The position numbers and the translations under genes were made by a program. DNA of 64,000 bases from DATMRS01 sp035566015 (lineage in GTDB: Bacteria > Pseudomonadota > Alphaproteobacteria > Sphingomonadales > Sphingomonadaceae), in assembly GCA_035566015.1 (NCBI GenBank), contig DATMRS010000002.1:1-64000 (forward strand). Reading direction: 5' to 3'. Of this stretch, positions 17,304-26,428 are shown piece after piece. A model generated the notes under the pieces. The model ran no database searches, was not told the origin of the DNA, and saw nothing but the letters and a program-made list of their open reading frames with translations. Positions within the stretch are counted from its first letter, which is position 1, and the number at the start of each line of letters is the position of its first letter.

Positions 17304-17495
17304 CTATCGCGCCAACTCATCGTCCAGCTGATGGATGGCAAGGTCGAGCGTCGCCGCCGCAGGCGATGTCGAAACGATATCGAGAATCGCCAGCGCCTCT
17401 TCCATCAATGCCCGAGCGGCACGCAGCGATGTGGCATCGCCGATGGTTCGCCCGTTTGCGGGCGGTTGCTCATTGTTCGGCATCGAACCATTCAT
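17304..17495 (-). CDS. small hypothetical protein
   Basis: 63-aa acidic helical product (MNGSMPNNEQPPANGR..., ending AIHQLDDELAR) converging on the MarR-like gene with a gap of six bases. It has no signal peptide, membrane segment or known motif. It may be a real small helical protein, but coding support is only the uninterrupted frame and its plausible composition. Confidence 0.45.
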   Translation of the reverse strand: MNGSMPNNEQPPANGRTIGDATSLRAARALMEEALAILDIVSTSPAAATLDLAIHQLDDELAR

Positions 17496-17684
17496 CCATG
17501 CGCGCTGTCCGAAGCGACGACCAAAGACTCTTCTAGCCCGTTCTGGTTTATGAATGGTCGTGAAGCGAGGACGGTCCCTCCAATTCGGATTCGAATCTCG
17601 ATTGGTCGGAGCCTCTGGTGTTCGGCGAGCCGCCGGCCTTATTCTCCTGTCCTGACGATGGAGTGTTTCCGGCGGAGGATTCCC

Positions 17685-18725
17685 ATGCGCTACAATCAGC
17701 TTGGCCGCACCGGCCTGTTCGTTTCCGAAATTTGCCTCGGCACGATGACCTTTGGCGGGGCGTCGGGACGATGGTCCGCCGTAAGCGGGGTGGGACAGGA
17801 CGATGCTGATGAGATCGTCCGCCGGTCACTCGCGGCGGGTGTCAATTTCATCGATACCGCTGATGTCTATTCGATGGGCGACTCGGAGCGGATGCTCGGC
17901 CAGTCACTCCGTAATCTGGGTGTAGCGCGCAGCGATGTCGTCATCGCGACCAAGGTTTATGGCGTGATGGGGGAGGGGCCGAACGATCGCGGTGCCTCGC
18001 GCGCGCATATCATGGACGGTGTCGAGCGAAGCCTTGAGCGGCTCGGGGTCGGCCATATCGATCTTTACCAGATCCATGCCAACGATCCGGTGACGCCGAT
18101 CGAGGAAACGCTGCGCGCACTGGATGACCTGATCGCACGCGGGCTGATCCGCTATGCAGGCGTATCGAACTGGCAGGCATGGAAGATGGCCAAGGCGCTG
18201 GGCATCTCCGAACGGCGCGGCTGGGCCCGCTTCGAATCGGTGCAGGCTTATTATTCGATCGCCGGCCGAGATCTGGAGCGCGATATCGTGCCGTTCCTGG
18301 AAGAGGAGCGGCTGGGATTGATGGTCTGGTCGCCACTGGCGGGGGGGCTGCTGTCGGGCAAGTTCGGCCCTGGTGCGCCCAACCCGGAGAATGCGCGGCG
18401 GACGAGCTTCGATTTCCCGCCGGTGGACCGCGATCGCGCCTGGCCGATCATCGATGCGATGCGCGCCATCGCCGATACGCATCGCGCGTCGGTGGCGCAG
18501 GTGGCGCTGGCATGGCTGCTCGCGCGGCCGGTCGTCACCAGCGTCATCATCGGGGCGAAATCGCTGGCGCAGCTGGATGACAATCTGGGCGTGACGAAAC
18601 TGCGGTTGACGCCCGAGGAACTGGCCCGCCTTGATGAGGTAAGTGCGATCCGGGCCGAATATCCGGCGTGGATGCTCAGTACGCAAGGCAGCGCGCGATG
18701 GCCCGAGCCGTTCGAGCCGGGCTGA
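17685..18725 (+). CDS. aldo/keto reductase
   Basis: 346-aa NADPH-dependent (beta/alpha)8 oxidoreductase. It opens MRYNQLGRTGLFVSEICLGTMTFGG and has the catalytic Asp-Tyr pair in FIDTADVYSMGDSE, the LERLGVGHIDLYQIH strand, and the cofactor end SVIIGAKSLAQLDDNL. The start at 17685 follows GGCGGAGG; longer in-frame starts read through non-coding-like sequence. The substrate is not predictable. It converges with bpt, the stops being 10 bp apart. Confidence 0.9.
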   Translation: MRYNQLGRTGLFVSEICLGTMTFGGASGRWSAVSGVGQDDADEIVRRSLAAGVNFIDTADVYSMGDSERMLGQSLRNLGVARSDVVIATKVYGVMGEGPNDRGASRAHIMDGVERSLERLGVGHIDLYQIHANDPVTPIEETLRALDDLIARGLIRYAGVSNWQAWKMAKALGISERRGWARFESVQAYYSIAGRDLERDIVPFLEEERLGLMVWSPLAGGLLSGKFGPGAPNPENARRTSFDFPPVDRDRAWPIIDAMRAIADTHRASVAQVALAWLLARPVVTSVIIGAKSLAQLDDNLGVTKLRLTPEELARLDEVSAIRAEYPAWMLSTQGSARWPEPFEPG

Positions 18726-18735
18726 GGCTAACCCG

Positions 18736-19482
18736 TCAGGTGAGGGCGCGGACAGGCGTAGGCGTATCGGCCTCGAACAGGCGCCAGCCGTCAGGCCCAA
18801 GTCGTTCGAGCGGGCGAAAGCGCGTCTTATATTGCATCCGCGCCGCACCCTTCACCCAATAGCCGAGATAGACATAGGGCAGCCCCGCACGGGCGGCGCG
18901 GGCGATATGATCGAGGATGATGAAGGTGCCCAGCCCCTGTCGCTCGCCCTCCGGCTCGAAAAAGCTGTAGATCATCGACAGGCCGTCGCCCTGCCGATCG
19001 GTGAGGCAGGCGCCGACGAGCGTGCCGTGCGGATCGCGATATTCCATGACATGGGTTTCGACCGATGTCTGCTCCACCATGTCGGCGAAATCGAATTCGT
19101 CCATGTCGCTCATCCCGCCAGAGGGGTGTCGCGCCGACAGATAGCGACGCAGGAGCGCGAACTGCTCCTCGGTAGTCCAGGGCTTGCAGGCGGTGACGGC
19201 GAGATCGGCATGCCGCCGCATCAGCCTGCGCTGGCTGGCATTGGGATGGAAGTCGCCGGCGACGACGCGCACCGAGACGCAGGCGCTGCAATCTGCGCAG
19301 GAGGGGCGGTAGGCGACGCCCTGGCTGCGGCGAAAGCCGATCCGGCCAAGCGCATCGTTAAGCTCGCCCGCGTGCGGGCCGCTGAGTTCGGTGAAGACCT
19401 TCCGCTCGATCTTTCCCGGCAGGTAGGGACACGGCGACGGCGTCGTCACGAAGAAGCGCGGGAAACGAAATTGTACGCTCAC
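18736..19482 (-). CDS. bpt: aspartate/glutamate leucyltransferase (Bpt/Ate family)
   Basis: 248-aa aminoacyl-tRNA protein transferase that adds leucine (or arginine) to acidic N-termini and marks proteins for N-end-rule degradation. Diagnostic features are the N-terminal FFVTTPSPCPYLPGKIERKVFTEL, the Cys cluster CADCSACVSVRV, and the GNAT-like C-terminal half with SMIYSFFEPEGERQGLGTFIILDHI and YLGYWVKGAARMQYKTRFRPLE. Full length for the family. Confidence 0.92.
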   Translation of the reverse strand: MSVQFRFPRFFVTTPSPCPYLPGKIERKVFTELSGPHAGELNDALGRIGFRRSQGVAYRPSCADCSACVSVRVVAGDFHPNASQRRLMRRHADLAVTACKPWTTEEQFALLRRYLSARHPSGGMSDMDEFDFADMVEQTSVETHVMEYRDPHGTLVGACLTDRQGDGLSMIYSFFEPEGERQGLGTFIILDHIARAARAGLPYVYLGYWVKGAARMQYKTRFRPLERLGPDGWRLFEADTPTPVRALT

Positions 19483-19606
19483 CTTGCCGTCCCACCCCTG
19501 CCATACGACCCCCGGAAGGAACTATGCAGGGGCAGGGCAGCTATGAAAAGCGCGTTTACCAAGAAAACAGGGTTAAGCCGATCCCGTTTTCGGACGATGG
19601 TGCCGG

Positions 19607-20875
19607 TCAGGCAAGCTCGACGGGTGTCACCTCATAGCCTTCGCGGCGCAGGGCGGCGATCAGGCGATCGAGATGGTCCTTGTCACGCGCCTCGCACTCG
19701 ATGTCGGTGATGAGGCCCTTGGCGGGAAGCGTGGTAAAAATACGCTGGTGCGACACCTCGACGATGTTCACCTGCTGCTCGTCGAACACGCGCGCGACAT
19801 TGTAGAGCGCGCCCGGCCGGTCCTTCAGCTTGATGCGCAGCCGGGCGAGCCGGCCCGATCGGGCGAGATCGCGCAACAACACGTTGGCGAGCAGCCGTGT
19901 GTCGATGTTGCCGCCACACAGCACCACGCCGACATGCCGGCCGGCAAAGCGTTCGGGATGGGCGAAGAGCGCGGCAAGGCCTGCCGCGCCCGCACCCTCG
20001 ACCACGGTCTTTTCGACCTGAAGCAGTAGCGACACCGCGCGTTCCAGCTCGCGCTCGCTGACGAGGACGATGTCGTCGACGCGTTCGGCGACGATGCCGG
20101 CGGTAATCTGCCCCGGCTCCTTGACGGCGATGCCCTCGGCCAGTGTGTCGCCCTCGCAGGGGAGCGTCATGCCGTTGCGGCGATTGTACATCGAGGGATA
20201 GAGTTCGGCCTGCACGCCCACCACCTCGATCGGCCGATCCATCGCCTTGGCGACGGTTGCACAGCCCGAGATGAGGCCGCCGCCGCCGATCGGGATCGCC
20301 AGCGTGTCGATCGCCGGCGCGTCCTCCAGCATCTCCAGCGCCACCGTGCCCTGCCCGGCGATGATGTCGGGATCGTCGAAAGGGTGGACGAAGGTGAGGC
20401 CACGCTCCTCCGCAACGGTCAGCGCGGCGGCATAGGCATCGTCGAACCGCTCGCCGGTGAGAATCACCGTCGCGCCGTGTCCTTCGGTCTGCTGCACCTT
20501 CACCGTCGGCGTCGGCTTCGGCATCACGATCGTCACCGGGATGCCCAGCCGCGCGCCGTGATAGGCAAGGCCCTGCGCGTGATTGCCCGCGGAGGCGGCG
20601 ATGACGCCACGCGCGCGCGCCTCGTCGCTTAGCTGCAGCAGCTTGTTGAGCGCGCCGCGTTCCTTGTAGGCGGCGGTGAACTGCAGATTCTCGAATTTCA
20701 GATAGATGCTCGCGCCCGTCAGCTCCGAAAGCGTGCGGCTGAGCAGGGTCGGCGTGCGGACAATCGAACCGGCAATTCGCGCCTGCGCGGCGCGGACATC
20801 ATCAAGCGAGACGGGAAGGGCGTTCAGCGTGAGTGGGGATGTAGCCATGGCGCTCTCTAGCGGAACGGCCGTCAT
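19607..20875 (-). CDS. ilvA: threonine ammonia-lyase
   Basis: 422-aa PLP enzyme that converts threonine to 2-oxobutanoate, the first step of isoleucine synthesis. The PLP lysine is Lys71 in TAAYKERGA, the glycine loop is PIGGGGLISG, and a C-terminal ACT-like domain (LKDRPGALYNVARVFDEQQVNIVEVSHQR) gives allosteric control. The short ACT layout resembles the TdcB/biodegradative-like form rather than E. coli IlvA. The ATG at 20875 or the one at 20848 (MATSPLTL) could be the start. It diverges from the dehydrogenase at 20948. Confidence 0.9.
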   Translation of the reverse strand: MTAVPLESAMATSPLTLNALPVSLDDVRAAQARIAGSIVRTPTLLSRTLSELTGASIYLKFENLQFTAAYKERGALNKLLQLSDEARARGVIAASAGNHAQGLAYHGARLGIPVTIVMPKPTPTVKVQQTEGHGATVILTGERFDDAYAAALTVAEERGLTFVHPFDDPDIIAGQGTVALEMLEDAPAIDTLAIPIGGGGLISGCATVAKAMDRPIEVVGVQAELYPSMYNRRNGMTLPCEGDTLAEGIAVKEPGQITAGIVAERVDDIVLVSERELERAVSLLLQVEKTVVEGAGAAGLAALFAHPERFAGRHVGVVLCGGNIDTRLLANVLLRDLARSGRLARLRIKLKDRPGALYNVARVFDEQQVNIVEVSHQRIFTTLPAKGLITDIECEARDKDHLDRLIAALRREGYEVTPVELA

Positions 20876-20947
20876 GATTGAACCCTTTTACGAATCTTGC
20901 GCGATCGCCCCCATGACGCGCGCGATTTTCCGCGTTAATCGGGTCAC

Positions 20948-21826
20948 ATGGCAAAACTGACCTTCATCGGCCTGGGCGTGATGGGCGCCCCGATGGCCGC
21001 ACATCTCGCAAAGGCGGGGCATGATGTCACCGTCTATAACCGTACCGCTTCCCGCGCCGAGGCGTGGGTGGTGAAACAGGGCGGCCGGGCGGCGCCGACA
21101 CCGGCGGCGGCGGCCGAAGGCGCGGACGCGGTCTTCTCCTGCGTGGGCGCCGATGCCGATCTGGAGGCGGTGACATTGGGGCCTGACGGCTGTTTCGCGG
21201 CGATGAAGCCGGGTGCGTTGTTTGTCGATCATACCACCGTTTCCGCGATTATCGCGCGTCGGCTGGCGGCGGAGGGCGAGGCGCGCGGGCTGCTCATCGT
21301 CGATGCGCCGGTGTCGGGGGGGCAGGCTGGCGCGGAAAACGGCACGCTTTCGATCATGTGCGGCGGCAGCGACGCGGCGATGGCGGCGGCTGAGCCGCTG
21401 ATGGGGGCTTATGCCGGGCGCATCGTCCATGTCGGCGGGCCGGGAAGCGGGCAGCAGACCAAGATGGTCAACCAGATATGCATCGCCGGCGCCGTGCAGG
21501 GCGTATCCGAGGGGCTGCGTTTCGCGCAGGCATCAGGCCTCGATCTCGATAAGGTGTTCGAGGCGGTGTCGGGGGGCGCCGCGGCAAGTTGGCAGATGCT
21601 CAATCGCTGGAAGACGATGGCCGAGGACAGTTTCGACTTCGGCTTTGCGATCGACTGGATGCGCAAGGATCTCGGCCTGGCGATGGACGAGGCGCGACAG
21701 AATGGCGCGACGCTGCCCATCGCCGCACTGGTCGACCAATTCTATGCCGAGGTGCAAAGCATGGGCGGTGGACGGCAGGATACGTCGGCGCTGGTGCGGC
21801 GGATCAGGCGGCCCGGCGAGCATTGA
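20948..21826 (+). CDS. 3-hydroxyisobutyrate dehydrogenase-like NAD(P) oxidoreductase
   Basis: 292-aa beta-hydroxyacid dehydrogenase. The nucleotide-binding GLGVMGAPMAAHLAKAGHDVTVYNRT, the substrate motif DAPVSGGQAGAENGTLSIMCGG, and the catalytic Lys in GSGQQTKMVNQI are all present. The family reduces or oxidises small 3-hydroxy acids (hydroxyisobutyrate, tartronate semialdehyde); the exact substrate is unclear. Its stop overlaps the TTG start of the amidohydrolase gene. Confidence 0.9.
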   Translation: MAKLTFIGLGVMGAPMAAHLAKAGHDVTVYNRTASRAEAWVVKQGGRAAPTPAAAAEGADAVFSCVGADADLEAVTLGPDGCFAAMKPGALFVDHTTVSAIIARRLAAEGEARGLLIVDAPVSGGQAGAENGTLSIMCGGSDAAMAAAEPLMGAYAGRIVHVGGPGSGQQTKMVNQICIAGAVQGVSEGLRFAQASGLDLDKVFEAVSGGAAASWQMLNRWKTMAEDSFDFGFAIDWMRKDLGLAMDEARQNGATLPIAALVDQFYAEVQSMGGGRQDTSALVRRIRRPGEH

Positions 21827-23550
21827 GGCGACGCCATTTTTTTCGAGCCGCGCTGGCCATGCTGGCGGCGGCGGCGATCAGCACGACGGCCGAGTCGCGC
21901 CGTCGTGAACCGGCACCGACTCCGCCGCCACCCTCGGCGGGCGGGCTGGTCGACAATATCAATGGCTATATGTTCGATCGCGCCGGTAACGTGACGCGCT
22001 TCAATGGCCTGCTGATCGGCAAGGACGGTCGCGTAGCGAAGCTGCTCGAAAACGGCGACAAGCGGCCCGAACGGCTCGATTTTCGGCTGGACGGCCATGG
22101 GCGCACGCTGCTGCCCGGCCTTGTTGACGCGCATGCACATCTGATCGCGCTCGGCCGGCGGGCGATTGCGCTCGATCTGGGCGACGCCCTGTCGCCGGCG
22201 GCGATGCAGGCGGAACTTACCGATTATGCGCGTACCCACGGTACGCCACTGTGGATACGGGGAAGTGGCTGGAATGAGGCGGGCTGGGGACTGGGCCGGC
22301 TGCCCACCGCCGCCGATATCGACGCGGCGGTCGCCGATCGACCGGTGGTGATCGACCTTGGCGAAGGGGGCGGGCTCCTTGCGAACAAGGCGGCAATGGC
22401 GGCGGCGGGGATCAATGCCAAGACCGCCGATCCGGCCGGCGGGCGTATCGTGCGCGGTCCGGACGGGCGACCCACCGGGCTGTTTGTTGGTACGGCCGAG
22501 GCGCTGATATTGGCCGCGATGCCGCGAATGCTGCCGCGCGAACGCGACGAGGCGCTGGTGGCGGCGCAACTGGCTTTGATCCGCGCGGGCGTCACCGCCG
22601 CCACCGACATGGGCACCAGCATCGAAGACTGGACCGCCTTCCGCCGTGCGGGCGATGCGGGGCGGCTGCGGCTGCGTATTCTCTCTTATGCCGCCGGGAT
22701 CGATCCGCTGCTGGCGGTCGCGGGCACCGGACCGACGCCATGGCTCTATGACGGTCGGCTTCGGATGATCGGGGTAGCGCTCGTCGCCGATGGCGGGCTT
22801 GATACGCGTGGTGCCTGGTTCAAGGCCGATTATGCCGATGCGCCGGGCGAACATGGCCTGCGCTATCTCGACGATGCCAAGCTGCGCAATCTGATGAGCC
22901 GCGCGGCGATGGACCATTTTCAGGTCGCGGTCGATGCGACGGGCGATGCCGCGGTCGCGCAGGTGCTCGGCGCGATCGAAGAGGAAGTCGATACCTATAA
23001 GGGCGATAGACGCTGGCGGATCGAGCAGGCGCGCTTCGTCGATCCGGCGGACCTGCCTCGTTTCGCACATCACGGCATCATCGCCTCGATGCAGCCAGGG
23101 CGTGCCGTCGCCGATCGGCCGGTTGCCGCAGCACGGCTTGACCCCGCGCGCGCCGGCACCGGCGCTCAATGGCCCGCGCTGGCGGGGGAAGGAGTGCCGC
23201 TCGCCTTCGGATCGGCGGTGCCGTCGGCGATGCCCGCTCCCTTTGCCGATCTCGCCGCCGCCGTCACCGGTGGGCAGGACGGCACACTGACGATCGCTGA
23301 AGCGCTGGGCGCCTATACCGCCGGAGCGGCCTATGCGGGCTTTGCCGAGGGGCGGTTGGGAACGCTTGCCCCTGGTGCGATGGCCGATTTCATCCTGATC
23401 GATCGCGATGTGATGGCAACGCCCTCGGCGGCGGCGGAGACGCAGGTCCTCGAAACATGGATCGGCGGCAAGCGGCTGTGGGTGCGCGGGCATGAACAAA
23501 ATGTCATCCCGCTGCCACCGGCCGGCGATGCGGTGGACGCTACAAGATAG
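21823..23550 (+). CDS. exported amidohydrolase (YtcJ-like)
   Basis: 575-aa metal-dependent hydrolase. I place the start at the TTG at 21823, overlapping the previous stop; it yields a good signal peptide (MRRRHFFRAALAMLAAAAISTTA). The body has the metal-binding LLPGLVDAHAHLIALG and later HHGIIASMQP and GTLAPGAMADFILIDRD, typical of YtcJ-type amidohydrolases. One expected His-rich motif (usually VHxxGD) reads FQVAVDATGDAA here, so activity may differ. The in-frame sequence further upstream is the shadow of the dehydrogenase gene. Confidence 0.85.
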   Translation: MRRRHFFRAALAMLAAAAISTTAESRRREPAPTPPPPSAGGLVDNINGYMFDRAGNVTRFNGLLIGKDGRVAKLLENGDKRPERLDFRLDGHGRTLLPGLVDAHAHLIALGRRAIALDLGDALSPAAMQAELTDYARTHGTPLWIRGSGWNEAGWGLGRLPTAADIDAAVADRPVVIDLGEGGGLLANKAAMAAAGINAKTADPAGGRIVRGPDGRPTGLFVGTAEALILAAMPRMLPRERDEALVAAQLALIRAGVTAATDMGTSIEDWTAFRRAGDAGRLRLRILSYAAGIDPLLAVAGTGPTPWLYDGRLRMIGVALVADGGLDTRGAWFKADYADAPGEHGLRYLDDAKLRNLMSRAAMDHFQVAVDATGDAAVAQVLGAIEEEVDTYKGDRRWRIEQARFVDPADLPRFAHHGIIASMQPGRAVADRPVAAARLDPARAGTGAQWPALAGEGVPLAFGSAVPSAMPAPFADLAAAVTGGQDGTLTIAEALGAYTAGAAYAGFAEGRLGTLAPGAMADFILIDRDVMATPSAAAETQVLETWIGGKRLWVRGHEQNVIPLPPAGDAVDATR

Positions 23551-23593
23551 TCATCCGCCGCGAGACGGCGCCGCTTCGATCAAAGAGGCCCGT

Positions 23594-23641
23594 ATGAAAG
23601 CTGGTCCGTCTGTGTCGTTCCCTGCTCCTCTTCCTTCCTAG
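23594..23641 (+). CDS. possible 15-residue leader peptide
   Basis: ATG with AAAGAGG nine bases upstream encodes MKAGPSVSFPAPLPS and then a stop. It lies in a 223-bp gap between the amidohydrolase and the response regulator, and is followed by two hairpins (CTGCC/GGCAG and 23669-23702). This resembles a leader-attenuator arrangement, or the region may make a small RNA with a CU-rich segment. Very short, so coding is unproven. Confidence 0.25.
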   Translation: MKAGPSVSFPAPLPS

Positions 23642-23668
23642 AGGTCTGCCGCCCCCCTTGGCAGCACC

Positions 23669-23702
23669 GGCCGCCCGGCGTCACCCTCGTCGCCGGGCGG
23701 CC
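23669..23702 (+). terminator. strong GC hairpin before the two-component genes
   Basis: Perfect 12-bp stem GGCCGCCCGGCG / CGCCGGGCGGCC with a 10-base loop, followed by ACCCCTTTCT. It could end the amidohydrolase transcript or attenuate the downstream operon; the T-run is weak. Confidence 0.6.
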
Positions 23703-23773
23703 ACCCCTTTCTAAAGGGTTGCGGTTCCCCCGCCGCAGAACCTATCCCGGAACGGCGACACAGAGGGCGCGAT

Positions 23774-24463
23774 ATGGGCCGCAAGATTCTCCTCGTCGAA
23801 GATGATAGCGACACGGCGGCCTATCTGGCGCGCGGCCTTGCCGAGCAGGGGCATGTCGTCGATCAGGCCGCCGACGGCCGCGACGGGCTGTTCCTCGCCA
23901 GCGAGGGGAGTTTCGACCTCATCATCCTCGATCGGATGCTGCCGGGGCTCGACGGGCTGTCGGTGCTCCGCGCGCTGCGGGCGGCAGGGGTGGGGACGCC
24001 GGTTCTCATCCTGTCCGCGCTCGGCACGGTCGACGATCGGATCGAGGGGCTGGAGGGCGGATCGGACGACTATCTCGTCAAACCTTTCGCCTTTTCGGAG
24101 TTGAATGCCCGCGCCAACGCGTTGTTCAGGCGGGCGGACGGCGCGGCCTCGGCCGCCGTCGAGACGCGGCTCACGGTGGGCGATCTGGAGGTGGATCTGC
24201 TGGGTCGTACTGTCCGCCGCGCCGGCCGGGCGATCGAACTCAAGCCGCGCGAATATAGGCTGCTCGAATATTTCGCGCGCAACGCCGGGCGCGTCGTCAC
24301 GCGAACGATGCTGCTCGAGCATGTGTGGAACTATCATTTCGATCCCGGCACCAATGTCGTCGACGTGCATGTTAGCCGGCTTCGGCGCAAGCTGGAGGAA
24401 GGCTTCGAGCGGCCGATCCTCCATACAGTGCGCGGCGCGGGCTATCGGTTGGCGGCGGACTGA
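23774..24463 (+). CDS. OmpR-family response regulator
   Basis: 229-aa two-domain regulator. Receiver: acidic pocket near Glu9-Asp10-Asp11, phospho-acceptor Asp53 in LIILDRMLPGLDGL, and Lys in DDYLVKPF. The C-terminal winged helix ends DVHVSRLRRKLEEGFERPILHTVRGAGYRLA. It is followed after six bases by its sensor kinase, a standard two-component operon. The inducing signal cannot be read from the sequence. Confidence 0.93.
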   Translation: MGRKILLVEDDSDTAAYLARGLAEQGHVVDQAADGRDGLFLASEGSFDLIILDRMLPGLDGLSVLRALRAAGVGTPVLILSALGTVDDRIEGLEGGSDDYLVKPFAFSELNARANALFRRADGAASAAVETRLTVGDLEVDLLGRTVRRAGRAIELKPREYRLLEYFARNAGRVVTRTMLLEHVWNYHFDPGTNVVDVHVSRLRRKLEEGFERPILHTVRGAGYRLAAD

Positions 24464-24469
24464 CCGGCG

Positions 24470-25855
24470 ATGGGCTCGCGCGTGCCCACCACCATGCGCA
24501 TTGCGGCCCTTGCGGCCTTCCTCGCCCTGCTGTCGAACCTCGCGGTGCTCGGCTTCATCCACCTGCGCACGCATGACGACGCGTTCGACGTGCTGCGCCA
24601 GCGTGCGACCGAGGAGGCGCGCGCGCTCGACGACGTCTATCGCTCGGGCGGGCGAACGGCGCTCGACGATGCGATCCGCGGCACGCTCGATGCGGGCGAC
24701 AGTCAGATCATGATCGCGATTGTCGATACAGAAGGCCATCCGGTCGCGGGCAATATCGCCGGCCCGCTGCCGCCCGTCGCGCGCAAAGCGACCGATTTCG
24801 CGATCGCGCAGTTGCGGCAAGCCGATCGGCCGCGCGTGCCGGTGGAGGCGGGGATCGTCGTTCGGCCGCTGGGCGCCCATTATATCCTGGTGAGCGCGCG
24901 CAGCTTCGGCGAGCGGCTCGCCTTCCAGCGCCTGCTTGAACATTCGCTGCTGCTGGCGCTGTTCATGTCCCTGCTGTTCGGGGCGATCTGCGGGCTGGTC
25001 ACAGCGCGCTATGTCGGCCGGCGGGTGCGCGCGATCGCCGACGTGGTCGATGAGGTGGGCGAGGGCGATCTCGCCCGGCGCGCGCCGATCGGCGGATCGG
25101 GCGATGCCTTCGACGCGCTGTCGGCGCGCATCAACCGCATGCTGGACCGGATAGGGCTGCTGATGGGCGAGTTGCGGTTGCTGACCGACAGCCTCGCCCA
25201 TGATCTGCGTTCGCCCGTCGGCCGTCTGCGCGCGCGGGTGGAACGTGCGCTGATGCTGACCGACGAGGTGCAACGCGACGCCGCGCTTGGCGGCGTGCTC
25301 GCCGAAGCCGACGGGCTGACGCGCATCCTGACGACGGTGCTGGAGATCGGGCGGACCGAAGCAATGGCGAGCCGCCGTCAATTCGCCTGGGTCGATCCGA
25401 CCGAACTCGTCTGCGAGCTGGCGGAAATGTACGAGCCACTCGCCGAAGAAAAGGGCGTGACGATCGAACTGGATGCGAAGGCGCCGCTCTTTCCACTGAT
25501 GGCGCACCGCCAACTCCTTGCCCAGGCGCTCAGCAATATGCTCGACAATGCGCTGACTTATGCCGGATCGGGGGGGCGGATGACACTTTTCGCGCGCCAG
25601 GACGAGGAGGCGCTGCGTCTCGGCGTCGGCGATCGTGGCCCGGGCATCGCCGAGGCCGACAGGGCCGAGGCGCGGCGGCGATTCGGCCGACTCGATTCCT
25701 CGCGGTCGACGCCCGGTGCGGGGCTCGGCCTTGCGCTGGTCGATGCGGTGGCGCATCTGCACGACGGCTGGCTCGATCTGGCGGATAACGAGCCCGGTCT
25801 TTGCGCGGTGATCGTCCTTCCGCGAAAGGCGAAGGGCCGGGGCGGCACCGCTTGA
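24470..25855 (+). CDS. sensor histidine kinase
   Basis: 461-aa membrane kinase. One N-terminal membrane segment (about 8-25), a periplasmic domain of about 120 residues, a second membrane segment (about 160-180), a HAMP linker, the phospho-acceptor His244 in SLAHDLRSPVGRLRARVE, and an ATPase domain with N-box SNMLDNALTYA and GDRGPGIAEADR plus GAGLGLALVDAV. It pairs with the regulator just upstream. Its stop codon overlaps the -35 box of the ribosomal alpha operon. Confidence 0.92.
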   Translation: MGSRVPTTMRIAALAAFLALLSNLAVLGFIHLRTHDDAFDVLRQRATEEARALDDVYRSGGRTALDDAIRGTLDAGDSQIMIAIVDTEGHPVAGNIAGPLPPVARKATDFAIAQLRQADRPRVPVEAGIVVRPLGAHYILVSARSFGERLAFQRLLEHSLLLALFMSLLFGAICGLVTARYVGRRVRAIADVVDEVGEGDLARRAPIGGSGDAFDALSARINRMLDRIGLLMGELRLLTDSLAHDLRSPVGRLRARVERALMLTDEVQRDAALGGVLAEADGLTRILTTVLEIGRTEAMASRRQFAWVDPTELVCELAEMYEPLAEEKGVTIELDAKAPLFPLMAHRQLLAQALSNMLDNALTYAGSGGRMTLFARQDEEALRLGVGDRGPGIAEADRAEARRRFGRLDSSRSTPGAGLGLALVDAVAHLHDGWLDLADNEPGLCAVIVLPRKAKGRGGTA

Positions 25856-25880
25856 CAGGGAAGCCGCCGGTGCCTAGATC
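25852..25880 (+). promoter_or_regulatory. promoter of the rpsM-rpsK-rpoA-rplQ operon
   Basis: Consensus -35 TTGACA (25852-25857), 17-bp spacer, -10 TAGATC (25875-25880). The -35 box contains the stop codon of the histidine kinase. It lies about 125 bp upstream of rpsM. Confidence 0.75.
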
Positions 25881-26003
25881 GAAACCATCCCACGAGACCG
25901 GTTTCCGGCGGCGCTTGCGCGTGCGCCGTTTTTCGTTCTGGTGTGATGAAGCGTCGAGATGGGGCGGCCCAGCCAGCCGTTCTGTGGAGCAGGAGAAAGA
26001 AGA

Positions 26004-26372
26004 GTGGCACGTATCGCGGGTGTGAATATCCCGACCAACAAGCGCGTGGAAATCGCGCTTACCTACATTCACGGCATCGGCCCCGCCAAGGCCAAGGAAA
26101 TCACCGAGAAGCTGGGCATTGAGTCGCAGCGGCGCGTTCAGGACCTGTCCGATCAGGAAGTCCTGCGTATCCGCGAGGCGATCGATTCGAGCTACACGGT
26201 GGAGGGCGATCTTCGCCGCCAGGTGGCGATGAACATCAAGCGCCTGATGGACCTTGCTTGCTATCGCGGCCTGCGCCATCGCAAGGGCCTTCCCGTTCGC
26301 GGCCAGCGCACGCACACCAATGCGCGCACCCGCAAGGGCAAGGCCAAGCCGATCGCCGGCAAGAAGAAGTGA
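26004..26372 (+). CDS. rpsM: 30S ribosomal protein S13
   Basis: 122-aa S13, located in the head of the small subunit where it contacts the P-site tRNA and S19. It begins MARIAGVNIPTNKRVEIALTYIHGIG from a GTG codon at 26004 with AGGAG upstream and ends with the basic tail RTHTNARTRKGKAKPIAGKKK. First gene of the alpha operon; a longer frame from 25959 reads non-conserved sequence. Confidence 0.97.
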   Translation: MARIAGVNIPTNKRVEIALTYIHGIGPAKAKEITEKLGIESQRRVQDLSDQEVLRIREAIDSSYTVEGDLRRQVAMNIKRLMDLACYRGLRHRKGLPVRGQRTHTNARTRKGKAKPIAGKKK

Positions 26373-26428
26373 GCCCGTCCGGGGCGACGCCCCGGATCGC
26401 CTGGCCTTTCAGGTAGGAAGAACGAGAT

